This document shows positions 16,207 through 25,659 of a DNA stretch of 64,000 bases, in pieces. The DNA comes from Ottowia flava. GTDB lineage: Bacteria > Pseudomonadota > Gammaproteobacteria > Burkholderiales > Burkholderiaceae_C. Each line of letters starts with the position of its first letter. Positions within the stretch are counted from its first letter, which is position 1. Made by a program: the position numbers and the translations under genes. A model generated the notes under the pieces. That model did no database searches, was not told the DNA's origin, and saw only the letters and a program-made list of their open reading frames with translations. Location: contig NZ_VRUA01000002.1 in assembly GCF_008017535.1 (NCBI RefSeq), positions 1-64,000 of the forward strand. Direction: 5' to 3'.

Positions 16207-18006
16207 ATGACCCTTCGCCCGACCAATCTGCCCTTTGACACCCTGGTGGCGCCAATCCAACGCCGGCGCGGCGCCACGCCCGTGCTCACCGTTGTGGTCG
16301 TTGCCGCCCTGCTCGCAGCCTGCAGCACACCAGTACGGCAGTCGTCCAGCAAGCCCCAGGCTGATGCGGCGGCCAGCGCCAGCGCCGCGGTGGCGGCGCC
16401 CTCCCCCGCCGCTGCGCCGGTGCCAGCCCCGCCACCGGCGTACCAGGCGCAACCCGCGCCGCGCGCCGGGTTGGCGCGCAACCGGGCCGTCGCCACTGGG
16501 AACGTCCTGATCGCGCCGCCGATGCCGCTGCCGCAGCAGGCGCTGCCCGGCCGCGACACCGAGCGCTACGACAAGATCAAGGACAACCCGGTCAAGCTGA
16601 CCGCGCAAGACGCCGTGTCCACGCTGAGTCTGGACGTCGACACCGGCAGCTACAGCAATATGCGGCGCTTTCTGAAGCAAGGCCGTCTGCCGCCGGCCGA
16701 CGCGGTGCGCGTGGAAGAGCTGCTGAACTACTTCCCCTTCCCCTTCACCTACAGCAACCAGCCCACGGCCGGCGCGCCGTTTGGCGTGACAACCGAGGTG
16801 GCGCCAGCGCCCTGGAACGCGCAGCATCTGCTGCTGCGCGTGGGCGTGAAGGCGGTGGACGTGCAAAGCGGGCAGATGCCGCCAGCCAACCTGGTGTTCA
16901 TGGTGGACACGTCGGGCTCGATGGCAAGGGCCGACAAGATGCCGCTGGTGCAGGCCACGCTGCGCATGCTGACCGAACAGCTGCGCCCGCAGGACAGCGT
17001 CAGCATCGTCACGTACTCGGGCCATGTGTCGCTGGCGCTGCCGGCCACCAACGACAAGCAGAAGATACTGGGCGTGGTCGGCGGCCTGCGCGCCAGCGGC
17101 GCCACGTCGGGCGGGCAGGCGCTGGCGATGGCGTACGAGCAGGCCCGGGCCGCCTTCAAACCCGGCGGCATCAACCGCATCGTCATGGCGACGGACGGCG
17201 ACTTCAACGTCGGCGTGGCGAACGTGGAGCAGCTGAAGTCGATGGTGGCGCGCGAACGCGCCAGCGGCGTGTCGCTGACCACGCTGGGCTTTGGCACGGG
17301 CAATCTGAACGAGCCGATGATGAAGCAGCTGGCCCTGGTCGGCAACGGCAACTACAGCTACATCGACTCGGCCACCGAGGCGCGCAAGGTGCTGGTTCAA
17401 GAACTGTCGTCCACCTTCAACACCGTGGCCGCGGACGTCAAGCTGCAGCTGGAATTCAACCCCGCCAGCGTGGCCGAATGGCGCCTGATCGGCTATGAAA
17501 ACCGGGTGATGAGCGAAGCCGACTTCCGCAACGACCAGGTCGACGCGGTGGAGATCGGCGCCGGCAAATCGGTCACCGCGCTGTACGAGCTCACGCCCGT
17601 CGGCCAGACCACGCTGCACGCACCGCGTCGGTACGGCCAGACCACTCAGGCGGCAGCCACCGGCAAGGCGGGTGAGTTGGCCGAATGGCGCGTGCGCTAC
17701 AAGGCGCCGGGACAGTCGCAGGCCAGGGAGATCCGCCAACCCATTGCCGTGGCGCCTGGCAACGCCGCGCCCAGCGTCGACTTCAAGTTTGCGGCCGCGG
17801 TCGCCGGCTTTGGCCAACTGCTGCGCACCAGCCCGTACATCGGCCAATGGACGTACGACGACGCCCTGGCTCTGGCGCGCGCCGGCCGTGGTGACGACCC
17901 GCAAGGCTACCGCGCCGAGTTCGTGCAGTTGGTGGAGACCGCGCGCACCTTGGCGCCCAAGGCGCCGGGCGCTGGCATGCCCGGAAATCTGCAAGCCCCG
18001 CAGTAA
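16207..18006 (+). CDS. von Willebrand factor A lipoprotein (YfbK-like)
   Basis: A 599-residue lipoprotein: signal with lipobox LLAACS (about residue 40), a low-complexity Ala/Pro linker (about 45-105), an N-terminal Ca-activated-channel type domain (LSLDVDTGSYSNMRRFL through EELLNYFPF), a von Willebrand A domain with the metal-ion site DTSGSM (about 235-240) and the later TDGDFNVG, and a C-terminal DUF3520 region. The order matches E. coli YfbK. The molecular role of this family is unknown; a metal-dependent adhesion or scaffold role at the envelope is inferred from the vWA fold. ATG 16207 gives the signal peptide a normal n-region. It is transcribed away from the hydrolase gene. Confidence 0.83.
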   Translation: MTLRPTNLPFDTLVAPIQRRRGATPVLTVVVVAALLAACSTPVRQSSSKPQADAAASASAAVAAPSPAAAPVPAPPPAYQAQPAPRAGLARNRAVATGNVLIAPPMPLPQQALPGRDTERYDKIKDNPVKLTAQDAVSTLSLDVDTGSYSNMRRFLKQGRLPPADAVRVEELLNYFPFPFTYSNQPTAGAPFGVTTEVAPAPWNAQHLLLRVGVKAVDVQSGQMPPANLVFMVDTSGSMARADKMPLVQATLRMLTEQLRPQDSVSIVTYSGHVSLALPATNDKQKILGVVGGLRASGATSGGQALAMAYEQARAAFKPGGINRIVMATDGDFNVGVANVEQLKSMVARERASGVSLTTLGFGTGNLNEPMMKQLALVGNGNYSYIDSATEARKVLVQELSSTFNTVAADVKLQLEFNPASVAEWRLIGYENRVMSEADFRNDQVDAVEIGAGKSVTALYELTPVGQTTLHAPRRYGQTTQAAATGKAGELAEWRVRYKAPGQSQAREIRQPIAVAPGNAAPSVDFKFAAAVAGFGQLLRTSPYIGQWTYDDALALARAGRGDDPQGYRAEFVQLVETARTLAPKAPGAGMPGNLQAPQ

Positions 18007-18015
18007 GGGCAGGCG

Positions 18016-18035
18016 CCGGGGCCGCGCGGCCCCGG
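18016..18035. terminator. GC-only hairpin between convergent genes
   Basis: Perfect inverted repeat CCGGGGCC-GCGC-GGCCCCGG between the convergent von Willebrand and LysE genes. It has no T-run on either strand, so intrinsic termination is possible but not certain. Confidence 0.45.
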
Positions 18036-18042
18036 TGTCGCA

Positions 18043-18675
18043 TCAGCGCTGCGCCGTCATCAACCGCAGCGCCAGCCCGGCAAAAACCAGCGCCGCCATG
18101 CGGTTGAGCCAGCGCTGCGCGCGCGCCGAGCGCGCCAGGCGGGCACGCAGCGCATCGGCCGCCAGAATCACCGCCGCGAACACCAAAGCCCCGGCAGCGA
18201 TGAAAAGCAGGCCCAAGGTCACGATCTGCAGCACCACCCCGCCCCGCGCGGGCGTGACGAACTGCGGCAGCAGGGCCAGGAAAAACAGCAGCACCTTGGG
18301 GTTGGTCAGGTTCATGACCACGCCGCGCCCCACCAGCCGCCACCAGGACTGCTGCGGCGCCCCGCCCGCCGTGTCGGCCTGCACACTGGCCGGCGCGCGC
18401 CAGGCGCCCCAGGCCAAATACAGCAGGTAAGCGGCGCCGGCCAGCTTGAGCGCGGTGAAGGCTGCGGCCGATGCGGCGAAGACCGCCGCCAGCCCCAGCG
18501 CCACCGCCAGGGTGTGGACCAGCACGCCCAGCATCAGCCCCGTCAGCACGGCAAAGCCGGCGCGCCGCCCCTGCGACGCGGAGATCATCAGCAGAAACAG
18601 GTTGTCCGGCCCTGGAGCGAGGGCGAGCAGCAACGAAAGGCTGAAAAAGGCGAGTGCGGTGTCGGGGGAAAGCAT
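18043..18675 (-). CDS. LysE/RhtB-family exporter
   Basis: A 210-residue inner-membrane protein with about six hydrophobic helices. The N-terminus SLSLLLALAPGPDNLFLL, with the PGPD motif in the first helix, is the hallmark of LysE/RhtB amino-acid and homoserine lactone exporters. MNLTNPKVLLFFLALLPQFV is the second conserved family stretch. The substrate is unknown. It is convergent with the von Willebrand gene and divergent from the UlaG-like hydrolase, about 150 bases away. Confidence 0.88.
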   Translation of the reverse strand: MLSPDTALAFFSLSLLLALAPGPDNLFLLMISASQGRRAGFAVLTGLMLGVLVHTLAVALGLAAVFAASAAAFTALKLAGAAYLLYLAWGAWRAPASVQADTAGGAPQQSWWRLVGRGVVMNLTNPKVLLFFLALLPQFVTPARGGVVLQIVTLGLLFIAAGALVFAAVILAADALRARLARSARAQRWLNRMAALVFAGLALRLMTAQR

Positions 18676-18822
18676 GGTGGGAGGTGCGAGTCAGGCTTTG
18701 ATTTTGACGGGGCGGACGCAACGCGCTGGGTGACGCGCCCCCGGTCGCGTGCTGACCCGGCCGAATCCCCCAAATACCCCAACCACAGCAGGTGTAAGCA
18801 GCGCCCGCGACACTGCGCGGCT

Positions 18823-19968
18823 ATGAAATCCATGGGTCAACGCGCCACCGGCGCCCGACTGGAGCGCATGCGCGCCTCATCTGCCTGGGCGGGCGAAGGC
18901 TTTCGCAACCTCTACCCCGTCGCACCGGGCCTGCGCGACCCGGCGGTGCCGATGCCGTCCATCCGCGAGATGCTGTGGTCTTCAAACAGCCGCCGTGTAC
19001 CCGTTGGGCCGCTGCCCGTCGCCGACCCCCGCTCTACGTGGCTGCGCCCGCCGGACACCGGCCTACGGGCGACCTGGCTGGGGCATTCCAGCGTGCTGCT
19101 GGAGATCGACGGCTGGCGCGTGCTGACGGACCCGGTGTGGGGACCGCGCGCGTCGCCCTCGGTGCTGGTCGGGCCCAAGCGCTTTCAGCCGGCGCCGGTG
19201 GCCTTGCGCGACGTGCCGGAGGTGGACGCCATCGTCATCTCGCACGACCACTATGACCACCTGGACTACCCCACCATCAAGGCGCTGGCGCGCAGCCGCG
19301 TGCCCTTCATCACCGCCCTGGGCGTGGGCGCGCACCTGCAGGCCTGGGGCATCGCGCCCGAGCGCATCCACGAGTTGGACTGGTGGGAAAGCCACCGCGT
19401 GGCCGGCACCGGCCTGACGGTGACGGCGGCGCCGTCACAGCACTTCAGCGGGCGCGGGCTGAAGACGCGCAACAGCACGCTGTGGTCGTCCATTGTGGTG
19501 CGCGGGCCGCGGCACGCGGTGTTCTTCAGCGGCGACACCGGCCTGACGGGCGAGTACAAGACGATTGCCGAACGCCTGGGTCCGTTCGACCTGGCGCTGC
19601 TGGAAGTCGGCGCCTACCACCCGGCCTGGGGCGACATCCACCTGGGGCCCGACCACGCGCTTGAAGCGCTGGCGCTGCTGGGCCACCCGCCGCTGCTGCC
19701 GGTGCACTGGGGAACGTTCGCGCTGGCCATGCACGACTGGGATCAGCCGGCCGAGCGCCTGTTGGAGCTTGCACCGCAGCAACCCGCGCCGCTGCTGATG
19801 CCGCGCCTGGGCGAAGCGGTGGAGCCGGCGCACGCCGAGGCGATCCGACCTTGGTGGCGCGCCGTCAAGGCGGCCGAGAACAAGGCGTGCGGCCCACGCC
19901 CGGCGCCCGAACCCGCGCCGCCCGCATCGGCGCGGCCAGGCACCGAACCCGAGTGGCCTGCGGATTGA
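18823..19968 (+). CDS. UlaG/NAPE-PLD-like metallo-hydrolase
   Basis: A 381-residue cytosolic metallo-beta-lactamase-fold protein. It has SHDHYDHLDYPT (metal ligands), an early WLGHSSVLLEIDGWRVLTDPVWG strand-turn typical of the NAPE-PLD/UlaG branch, and the later FSGDTGLTGEY and PVHWGTFALAMHDW motifs. Members cleave phosphodiester or lactone bonds; the substrate here is unknown. The start is uncertain: ATG 18823 and ATG 18832 both fit and neither has a good ribosome-binding site. The C-terminal 30 residues are proline/alanine-rich. It ends 17 bases before the convergent RidA gene. Confidence 0.8.
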   Translation: MKSMGQRATGARLERMRASSAWAGEGFRNLYPVAPGLRDPAVPMPSIREMLWSSNSRRVPVGPLPVADPRSTWLRPPDTGLRATWLGHSSVLLEIDGWRVLTDPVWGPRASPSVLVGPKRFQPAPVALRDVPEVDAIVISHDHYDHLDYPTIKALARSRVPFITALGVGAHLQAWGIAPERIHELDWWESHRVAGTGLTVTAAPSQHFSGRGLKTRNSTLWSSIVVRGPRHAVFFSGDTGLTGEYKTIAERLGPFDLALLEVGAYHPAWGDIHLGPDHALEALALLGHPPLLPVHWGTFALAMHDWDQPAERLLELAPQQPAPLLMPRLGEAVEPAHAEAIRPWWRAVKAAENKACGPRPAPEPAPPASARPGTEPEWPAD

Positions 19969-19985
19969 AGCGCCGCGTTCTGCGC

Positions 19986-20369
19986 TCAGGCCGCGGCGAT
20001 GGCCTCGATCTCCAGCAGCCAGCGGCTGTCGAAGATGCCGGTGATGATCACCGTCAGCGCCGGCGCATGCGCGCCCAGCGCCTGCTGGCGCGCCACGCGG
20101 TTGGCCAGGGTGTGCTCGCGCGACGCCAGAAAGGTCGTGACTTTGACCAGGTGGCTGGCGTCCATGCCGGCGGCGCGCAGCTGCGCCATGACGTTGCGCC
20201 AGGCCAGCGCGGCCTGCGCTTCAAAGCCTTCGGGAATGTCCCCTTCGGGCGTTTCCGGGATCTGGCCGCTGACGAACAGCCAGCGCTGCACGCCTTCGAC
20301 CTGCAGCGCCTGGGCGTAGCCGCCAGCGACGGCCGGTGCGTCGGGGGCATTGATGGCTTGGGTTTTCAT
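19986..20369 (-). CDS. RidA/YjgF-family protein
   Basis: A 127-residue RidA-fold protein, which in its best known members removes reactive enamine/imine intermediates from amino-acid metabolism. The core FVSGQIPETPEGDIPEGFEAQ and LKV-like VKVTTFLASREH strands are clear. The Arg that binds substrate carboxylate in true RidA (usually in an NR motif near residue 105) is not obvious, so it may belong to another RidA subgroup. ATG 20369 has GAGG a few bases upstream. It lies 20 bases downstream of the GST gene, in the same orientation, probably as one operon. Confidence 0.82.
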   Translation of the reverse strand: MKTQAINAPDAPAVAGGYAQALQVEGVQRWLFVSGQIPETPEGDIPEGFEAQAALAWRNVMAQLRAAGMDASHLVKVTTFLASREHTLANRVARQQALGAHAPALTVIITGIFDSRWLLEIEAIAAA

Positions 20370-20389
20370 GAAACGTCCTCGCCGCCGTG

Positions 20390-21073
20390 TCAGGGCGCCA
20401 CGCGGTACGGCTCGTCGAAATCGACGAAGTCGTGCTCGGCCAGCGCGCCATCGATCCAGGCTTTGACGCCCGGGGTGGCGCACACGCGGTCCATGTAGGC
20501 GCGCACGTCGTCCGGCACCGGCAGCGCGTAGGTGCGCAAGCGCATGACGACCGGGGCGTAGAAGGCGTCGACCGCGCTGAAGGCGCCGAACAGCATCGGG
20601 CCGCCGTGGTGCGCCAGCAATTCCTGCCACATGCTGACAATGCGCGCCAGGTCGGCGCGCACGCCGGGCTGATCGCGCAGTGCCAATGCGCCAGCCGTGG
20701 GCAGGCTGGCTTCGATGTTCATCACACAGGCCGAGCGCAGCGCGCCAAAGCCGCCGTGCATTTCCGCGCACAGACTGCGCGCACGGGCGCGCTGGCGCCG
20801 GTCGGCCGGCCAGACGCCTTGGTCGGGAAAGCTTTCGGCCAGGGTTTCGACGATGGCCAGCGTGTCCCAGACGGCCAGGTCGCCATCCACCAGCACCGGC
20901 ACGTTGCCCACGGGCGTGATGGGCGCCAGCGTGGCCTTGAAGGCCGATTCGGGGCCGAAGGAGTCGAAGCGCACCATGACCTCGTCGAACGGAATGCCCA
21001 ACTGCGTCATGAGCACCCAGGGCCGCATGGACCAGGACGAGTAGTTCTTGTTGCCGATGTAGAGCTTGAGCAT
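20390..21073 (-). CDS. Glutathione S-transferase family protein
   Basis: A 227-residue cytosolic enzyme with the thioredoxin-like N-terminal domain (MLKLYIGNKNYSSWSMRPWV; the SSWS serine is the likely catalytic residue; NVPVLVDGDLAVWDTLAIVE is the glutathione-binding loop) and an all-helical C-terminal domain. The sequence type matches the GST group with an N-terminal YIGNKNYSSWS motif widespread in proteobacteria, whose substrates are mostly unknown. It is upstream of ridA in a likely two-gene operon. The start is the first ATG and begins the first beta strand. Confidence 0.88.
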   Translation of the reverse strand: MLKLYIGNKNYSSWSMRPWVLMTQLGIPFDEVMVRFDSFGPESAFKATLAPITPVGNVPVLVDGDLAVWDTLAIVETLAESFPDQGVWPADRRQRARARSLCAEMHGGFGALRSACVMNIEASLPTAGALALRDQPGVRADLARIVSMWQELLAHHGGPMLFGAFSAVDAFYAPVVMRLRTYALPVPDDVRAYMDRVCATPGVKAWIDGALAEHDFVDFDEPYRVAP

Positions 21074-21198
21074 GCGATGTCCCTCCAGAACAGCCTGTCA
21101 TGCTAGCGCGTGGCGCACCGGCGATCCATGCGCTTTTTCCTTGCCATTGATGCGCTGCGCGCACCGGCAACGGCGGGGATGGGCCCAACCCGACGGCG

Positions 21199-21720
21199 TC
21201 AGGGCTCGTCGCGGCTTTCCGTGCGCTCGGCCGGCAGCAGGTGCGGCACCAGGGCGAACACCACCAGCGCGAGCAGCGTGGCGATCAGCGCCGTCACCTC
21301 GCGCCCCATGCCACAGGCCATGCCGATGGCAGCGGTCATCCACAGCCCGGCCGCGGTGGTCAGGCCGCGGATGTGCTCGGCACCGCGCGCTTCGGATTTG
21401 AGGATGGTGCCGGCGCACAGAAAGCCGACGCCAGCCACCAGGCCCTGCACCACGCGGCTCAGGTCCGCCGGCTCGACCCCCATCTGCTGCGGCAGCATGA
21501 CGAATAGCGCCGAGCCCATGGCCACCAGCATGTGGGTACGCACGCCCGCCGCCTTGCCGTGGCTTTCACGCTCGTAGCCCAGCACGCAGCCCAGGGCCAG
21601 CGCGAGCAGCAGGCGCACCAGAATGCGCACGGCTTGCCCGATGTCGGGCACATCCGAAAACTCGGCGGCGAGCACCTGCAGCACGGTCGGGGCATCGGCG
21701 GCGTTCATGGCGTGGGCCAT
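21199..21720 (-). CDS. MgtC/SapB-family membrane protein
   Basis: A 173-residue inner-membrane protein with about four or five hydrophobic helices. The conserved MgtC core is clear: LGCVLGYERESHGKAAGVRTHMLVAMGSALF, then GLVAGVGFLCAGTILK and RGLTTAAGLWMTAAIGMACGMG. In Salmonella MgtC inhibits the F1Fo ATPase and supports survival in low magnesium; shorter homologues such as this one lack the soluble C-terminal ACT-like domain, so the same role cannot be assumed. ATG 21720 or 21708 are both possible starts. Confidence 0.85.
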   Translation of the reverse strand: MAHAMNAADAPTVLQVLAAEFSDVPDIGQAVRILVRLLLALALGCVLGYERESHGKAAGVRTHMLVAMGSALFVMLPQQMGVEPADLSRVVQGLVAGVGFLCAGTILKSEARGAEHIRGLTTAAGLWMTAAIGMACGMGREVTALIATLLALVVFALVPHLLPAERTESRDEP

Positions 21721-21824
21721 TGTGCGGTCGCTGGCGCCGCTACCGGCGTAGGACGCGGGCGCTGATGCGCAGCGCTCCCCGTTGCGGGTGCTGGCGCCAT
21801 CGGCCACAGGACGCCAAACGCTAT

Positions 21825-21884
21825 CGAATCAGAAGCTGCTCGCGCAGATCCAGAAAGGGCCGGAGGCCGAAAAGGCTTGAAACC
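21825..21884 (+). repeat. Dispersed GCGCAG-core repeat, copy 7
   Basis: Forward, divergent copy: ATCAGAAGCTGCTCGCGCAG then GGGCCGGAGGCCGAAAAGG. It is intergenic between the MgtC gene and the end of the lytic transglycosylase gene, which stops five bases later. Confidence 0.65.
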
Positions 21885-21888
21885 CGAC

Positions 21889-23937
21889 TCAGGGCAGGTC
21901 GCGGCTCAGATCGGGTTGGCCCCCCAGGGGACCCACCTGGCCCAGTCGCGCCTTGATCGACTGCGCCTGGCCCGTGAGCAGCGCCGCGTAGTCGGTGGTG
22001 TTGGACAGCACCTTCTTCACGTAGTCGCGCGTTTCGTTGAAGGGCACGTTTTCGGCCCAGATCGCGCCTTCCATCGTGGGCCCGTTGCGCCAGTTGCGCG
22101 GGCGGCCGGGGCCGGCGTTGTAGCCGGCGGCGGCCAGGGGCAGCGAGCCCTGGAAGTCGTCGAGCGCCAGCTTCAGGTAGCTGGTGCCCAGCAGCAGGTT
22201 GGTCTGCTGGTCGTTGATCTGGTCGGCGGTGAAGCCCTGCAGGCCGATCTTGCGCGCCGTCCAGCGGGCGGTGGCGGGCATGACCTGCATCAGGCCCGAC
22301 GCCCCCACGCCCGAGCGCGCGTCCATCACGAAACGGCTTTCCTGGCGGATCAGGCCGTACACGTACGCCGGGTCCAGCCCGATGGCGCGCGACTGGCTGA
22401 CCACCGGCTCGCGCAGCGGCGTCGGGAAGCGCTGGGCGAAGTCCATGAAGCCCTTGGTGCGTTCGCTGGCGTTGATGCAGCGGTCCCACACCTGGCGCTG
22501 GCAGGCGAAGTCGGCGGCGGCGTACAGCTCGCGGTCGTTCATGCCGCCCTTCTGGTGCAGGTTGGTCCAGTAGTTCCATTCGCGCGCGCCTTCGCCGCGC
22601 AGGCCCAGGGCGATCGCCATCAGCGCGCGGTTCAGGCCGATGTGGGTGCGCGCCCATTCCTTTTCCTGCACCGACAGCGGCACCGGGCCGGCGGGGATGG
22701 TGCTTTGCTGGCCGATCTCCTCGCGCGCCAGCTTTTCATAGAAGCCGAAGCGCCCGGGATTGGCGGCCAGCTTCTCGAACGCCGCGCGGGCGGCGGCGCG
22801 GTCGGCGTCGCTGCGCGCCTGCGCCAGCTGGGCGCGGGCCTTCCAGTACACCCAGGCGCCGTCGTCCGCAGCCGGGGCGTCCATCGCGTCGATGGCGCGT
22901 TGCACGGTGCGCCAATCGCCCTGGCGCAGTGCGGCGCGCGCCTTCCAGGCGAGCTGGTCGTCCGGCAGATCGGCGTCGCGCGTGACCTTGGCGAAGTAGC
23001 CCGGCGCCAGGTCCGACAGGTTCAGCGCCGACCACTTGCCGATCACGCCCCAGAGCCAGTTGCGTTCCTCGGCCGTGAGCTGCACGCTCCATTTGCTGTC
23101 CAGTTGCAGCGCAGCCTGGTCGGGGTTTTGCGTGGCCAGCTTGATGAGCGCCAGCACGATCAACTCCTGCCCCTTGCGCGTGCCAACGGCGGCGCGGCTG
23201 CTCAGGTAACGGCCGGGGTTCTGCAGCAGGCTGGCGACGTCGCCCGCCACGTCGGGCGCGTCCAGCGCCACGGCGGCGCGCGCCAGGCTGGGGCGGTTGG
23301 CTTCGGTCGCCAGGCGGGCGCGCTTCCACAGGTCGGTGAAAGGCAGCGCGCCGGCCTGGTGCAGCAGGCCGGCGGCCAGCAGGCAGCCGTCGTCCAGGTC
23401 GCGCTGGGCGAACCAGTCGCGGCGCACCTGCTGCACCTGTTCCTTGCTGGCGGCCTTGCCGTTGGCGACGTCCGTCGCCACCGCGTAGCAGCGCACCTGC
23501 GGGTCGTCGGCCATGCGAAAGCGCGGGTATTCGGCGGCAAAACCGGCCCAGTCGCGCCGCTTGCCGGCCAGCAACAGCCAGTCGTTGCGCAGGCGGTCTT
23601 CCTGGTAGGTGCCGGGGTAGCGGGCGGAGAAATCCTGCACGTCGGTCAGCGTGGCGTCCTCCAGCCGCGCCTTCAGCTCCCAGTAGCCCGCCCAGGGCTC
23701 CAGGGCGTGGCCGCGCGCCTGTGGCAACAGGCTGGCCAGGCGCGCACGGTCGTTGCGGCGGAACGCGTCGCGCATGTCGAGGATGACGCTGTCGCTGACG
23801 GCAGGCGCCGCGGTGGGCGCAGCCGGCGCAGGCGACACGCCGCCGGGTTGCGCCAGGCCGGGCAAACCCGGCCACACCGCGCCGGCCAGCACCACGCCCA
23901 CGGCCCGCAACGGTGTCAGAATCTTCGAAACTTGCAT
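21889..23937 (-). CDS. slt: Soluble lytic murein transglycosylase
   Basis: Cleaves the MurNAc-GlcNAc bond of peptidoglycan with formation of a 1,6-anhydro end, in the periplasm. The 682-residue protein has a signal peptide (about 1-28), a long alpha-superhelical U-domain (about 50-480) and a C-terminal SLT domain. The catalytic Glu is in GLIRQESRF, followed by SGVGASGLMQVMPATARWTA and the GTSYLKLALDDFQGSLPLAAAGYNAGPGR stretch split over conserved SLT motifs. Length and architecture match Slt70. The start is only nine bases from the divergent 5-formyl-THF cyclo-ligase start, and a minus-strand CATAAT ends six bases before the ATG. Confidence 0.92.
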   Translation of the reverse strand: MQVSKILTPLRAVGVVLAGAVWPGLPGLAQPGGVSPAPAAPTAAPAVSDSVILDMRDAFRRNDRARLASLLPQARGHALEPWAGYWELKARLEDATLTDVQDFSARYPGTYQEDRLRNDWLLLAGKRRDWAGFAAEYPRFRMADDPQVRCYAVATDVANGKAASKEQVQQVRRDWFAQRDLDDGCLLAAGLLHQAGALPFTDLWKRARLATEANRPSLARAAVALDAPDVAGDVASLLQNPGRYLSSRAAVGTRKGQELIVLALIKLATQNPDQAALQLDSKWSVQLTAEERNWLWGVIGKWSALNLSDLAPGYFAKVTRDADLPDDQLAWKARAALRQGDWRTVQRAIDAMDAPAADDGAWVYWKARAQLAQARSDADRAAARAAFEKLAANPGRFGFYEKLAREEIGQQSTIPAGPVPLSVQEKEWARTHIGLNRALMAIALGLRGEGAREWNYWTNLHQKGGMNDRELYAAADFACQRQVWDRCINASERTKGFMDFAQRFPTPLREPVVSQSRAIGLDPAYVYGLIRQESRFVMDARSGVGASGLMQVMPATARWTARKIGLQGFTADQINDQQTNLLLGTSYLKLALDDFQGSLPLAAAGYNAGPGRPRNWRNGPTMEGAIWAENVPFNETRDYVKKVLSNTTDYAALLTGQAQSIKARLGQVGPLGGQPDLSRDLP

Positions 23938-23946
23938 CGTCGAATT

Positions 23947-24540
23947 ATGAATAAGTCGTTTGACAAGAAGGCCTTGCGCCAACGTCTGGTGGAGCAGCGC
24001 CTGCACCTGGAGGACCGCCTGGCGCGCGCCGACGCGCTGCAGGACATCCTGCGCATCTGGCTGGTCGGCCGGCCCGATACCGTGATCGGCGCGTACTGGC
24101 CAATCAAGGGCGAATTCGACCCGCTGCCCGCGCTGCACCGCTGGAAAGAGGACGGCGAGCTGATCGACGAGCCCCAGCGCCGGCGCATCGGCCTGCCGGT
24201 GGTCAACAAGGTGCACAAGACGCTCACCTTCCACGCATGGTACCCGGGGTGCCCAATGGAAGAGGACGCCTACGGCATTCCCAAACCCAAGGACACCGAA
24301 ATCCTAGTGCCCACGCTGCTGTTCGTGCCCTGTGTCGGCTATGGCCCCGGCGGCTACCGCCTGGGCTACGGCGGCGGCTTTTACGACCGCACGCTGGCGG
24401 CGCTGGAGCCGCGCCCGGTCACCGTGGGCGTGGGCTTCACCAACGGCTTCATCGACGATTTCGAGCCCGAGCCGCACGACCAGCCGCTGGACGCCATCCT
24501 GAACGACAACGGCGTGGTCTGGCCGGTGGGCGGCGCCTGA
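23947..24540 (+). CDS. 5-formyltetrahydrofolate cyclo-ligase
   Basis: Converts 5-formyl-THF to 5,10-methenyl-THF using ATP, recycling a storage folate. The 197-residue protein has the N-terminal basic helix KKALRQRLVEQR, a middle region YWPIKGEFDPLP, and the C-terminal family signature VPCVGYGPGGYRLGYGGGFYDR with the glycine-rich ATP loop. The start region (CGAATT before ATG) has no Shine-Dalgarno and is nine bases from the oppositely directed slt start. It ends 12 bases before the convergent LysR gene. Confidence 0.92.
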   Translation: MNKSFDKKALRQRLVEQRLHLEDRLARADALQDILRIWLVGRPDTVIGAYWPIKGEFDPLPALHRWKEDGELIDEPQRRRIGLPVVNKVHKTLTFHAWYPGCPMEEDAYGIPKPKDTEILVPTLLFVPCVGYGPGGYRLGYGGGFYDRTLAALEPRPVTVGVGFTNGFIDDFEPEPHDQPLDAILNDNGVVWPVGGA

Positions 24541-24552
24541 GGCGCTTCGCCG

Positions 24553-25536
24553 TCAGTCCAAGTCGTCCCGCTCGTCCGGGTCCAGACCCTCGCCGATCAC
24601 GTCGCGCGTGGCGACGGCCTGGGCGCTGAGCCAGTCGGCGAAGGCCGCCACCTCGGGCCGCTGGGCGCTGCGCTGCGCCGTCATCACCCAGTACGCCATG
24701 GGCGAGCGCATGCGCATGCCGGTGAACGGCTCGACCAGTTCGCCGCGGGCCAGCGCTTCGGCCACCAGCGGCGGGCGCGCCAGCACGATGCCCTGGCCGG
24801 ACAGCGCCGCCTGCGTCATCTGGTACGCGTAGTTGAAGCTGAGCCAGCGCTTGGGCTGTGCGCGCTCCAGGCCGTGGCTGTCCAGCCAGCGCCGCCAGGT
24901 CAGCCATTCCAGGTGCGGGGTGAAGGCGTCGGCGGCTTCGATCAGGGTGAAGTTCAGCACGTCGGCGGGCACCTTCAGCGGCGCCCCGCTTTTCAGCAGC
25001 CAGGGGCTGACCATGGGCGTGACCGATTCGCCGAACAGGCGCCGCGCGCCGGGCGGCATGCGGTCGGCCGGCGCGTAGCGGATGGCCAGGTCGACGTCGG
25101 CCACGTCCAGGTCGAACGCGGTGTCGGACGCATCCACCCGGATGTCGATGTCCGGAAACTCACGCTGAAACCATTCCAGCCGCGGAATCAGCCACATCGA
25201 CGCGAACGAGGCGAACGTGGTCACCGCCACCTGCTTGCGCCCGGCGCTCTGGCGGATGTGGCGCACCGCGCCGTCGATGCGCGGCAGCGCATGCGCGACC
25301 GCCTGCAGCAGCTGCATGCCCGCCGCCGTGAGTTCGACCGCGCGCGTGTGGCGCAAAAACAGCGGCACGCCCACCTCGTCTTCCAGCGACTGGATCTGCC
25401 GGCTGACGGCGGACTGCGTGAGCGCCATTTCTTCGGCCGCGATGCGGAAGTTCAGGTGCCGTGCCACGGCCTCGAAGGCGCGCAGGTAACCGGCCTGCAC
25501 CGGGCGCGTACGCAAGTGAGTCTGGGAATGCAGCAT
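24553..25536 (-). CDS. LysR-family transcriptional regulator
   Basis: A 327-residue regulator with an N-terminal winged helix (about 18-75; RIAAEEMALTQSAVSRQIQSLEDEVG) and a periplasmic-binding-protein-like effector domain (about 100-305). It has GcvA-group features such as DLDVADVDLAIRYAPADRMPPG. It is divergent from the DUF2917 gene across a 123-base gap, an arrangement seen repeatedly in Burkholderiales, so that gene is a likely target. The effector is unknown. Confidence 0.88.
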   Translation of the reverse strand: MLHSQTHLRTRPVQAGYLRAFEAVARHLNFRIAAEEMALTQSAVSRQIQSLEDEVGVPLFLRHTRAVELTAAGMQLLQAVAHALPRIDGAVRHIRQSAGRKQVAVTTFASFASMWLIPRLEWFQREFPDIDIRVDASDTAFDLDVADVDLAIRYAPADRMPPGARRLFGESVTPMVSPWLLKSGAPLKVPADVLNFTLIEAADAFTPHLEWLTWRRWLDSHGLERAQPKRWLSFNYAYQMTQAALSGQGIVLARPPLVAEALARGELVEPFTGMRMRSPMAYWVMTAQRSAQRPEVAAFADWLSAQAVATRDVIGEGLDPDERDDLD

Positions 25537-25659
25537 GGCACGCGATTGATGCGAAAACGGGATGAATAGCGTGTCGCGATTTCATTGGACTGTCAACGGG
25601 GGGAAGGCGCACCATGACCATCCGATTAATGATTTTCTTTGTCTGTGTGGGAGTCCACC